From positions 1-51,483 of the forward strand of contig ONHQ01000020.1 of assembly GCA_900317685.1 (NCBI GenBank): a stretch of DNA of 51,483 bases, read 5' to 3'. The position numbers were made by a program, and so were the translations under genes. The notes beneath the pieces are model-generated. The model worked only from the letters and a program-made list of their open reading frames with translations, was not told the origin of the DNA and ran no database searches. Shown here in pieces: positions 51,422 through 51,483 of the stretch; position 1 is the stretch's first letter; every line of letters starts with the position of its first letter. This stretch comes from an uncultured Prevotella sp. (GTDB lineage: Bacteria > Bacteroidota > Bacteroidia > Bacteroidales > Bacteroidaceae).

Positions 51422-51483
51422 CTATTCTGTGTTGACAGTCTCGTCCTTCATGCCTAACAATAGTAATTTGAAGTATTCGTCAT
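51422..51483 (-). CDS. Possible C-terminal end of a gene running in from the right
   Basis: The minus-strand frame is open to the right edge and ends DEYFKLLLLGMKDETVNTE. The residue composition is protein-like, but 19 residues are too few to be sure or to name a family. Confidence 0.3.
   Translation of the reverse strand, partial: DEYFKLLLLGMKDETVNTE

Overview
The window looks like chromosomal DNA from a gut or rumen Bacteroidota, most likely a Prevotella/Segatella-type species. The basis is five SusC/SusD outer-membrane glycan-import pairs, a hybrid two-component regulator, an ECF-sigma/FecR pair, SPII lipoproteins with acidic residues after the lipobox cysteine, and repeated use of the Bacteroidota -7 box (TAnnTTTG). 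No rRNA, tRNA, CRISPR array or transposase gene was seen.

Layout. 1-4.7 kb is an unstable accessory patch: a left-truncated AAA-ATPase-like/PD-(D/E)XK protein, two DUF4143-type ATPases, two orphan 66-bp copies of the first gene's 3' end, several short-period repeat arrays, and a broken lipoprotein gene. 4.7-10.5 kb (minus) is SusC1-SusD1-lipoprotein. 10.7-12.8 kb is a 2-kb segment with a PIN toxin/antitoxin pair and a tyrosine recombinase, bounded by ~460-bp inverted repeats that include the 5' ends of SusC1 and of SusC2 (12.9-17.8 kb, plus). 18.4-22.5 kb (minus) is a hybrid two-component system. 22.9-29.5 kb (plus) is SusC3-SusD3 followed by a GH43-like enzyme. 30.1-40.7 kb (minus) holds a GH31 enzyme, SusD4, SusC4 with an STN domain, FecR, a two-gene DUF6169-like module and an ECF sigma factor. 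41.0-42.4 kb is a third DUF4143-type ATPase. 42.6-48.7 kb (minus) is SusC5-SusD5-surface lipoprotein. 48.8-49.5 kb is repeat-rich and contains an orphan homologue of the small gene of the DUF6169 module. 49.5-51.2 kb (minus) is a GH5 endoglucanase-like enzyme.

How it works together. Each SusC/SusD pair would bind and import an oligosaccharide. The GH43, GH31 and GH5 enzymes would trim plant-type polysaccharides. The hybrid sensor and the sigma/anti-sigma pair would switch individual loci by substrate. SusC1/D1 and SusC2/D2 appear to be alternative outputs of a DNA-inversion switch: the only recognisable outward promoter in the 2-kb segment faces SusC2, so this sequence is predicted to be SusC2-ON and SusC1-OFF.

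Most interesting signals: (i) this inversion switch, with a toxin/antitoxin pair inside the invertible segment; (ii) phased short repeats (22, 32 and 33 bp periods) next to the promoters of all three DUF4143-type ATPases and of the ECF sigma gene; (iii) orphan gene tails next to the same repeats; (iv) a 50-aa/167-aa overlapping gene pair with a solitary small-gene relative elsewhere; (v) a 160-bp MITE-like palindrome beside a 4 x 55-bp tandem array. All calls come from reading the sequence; no database search was run.
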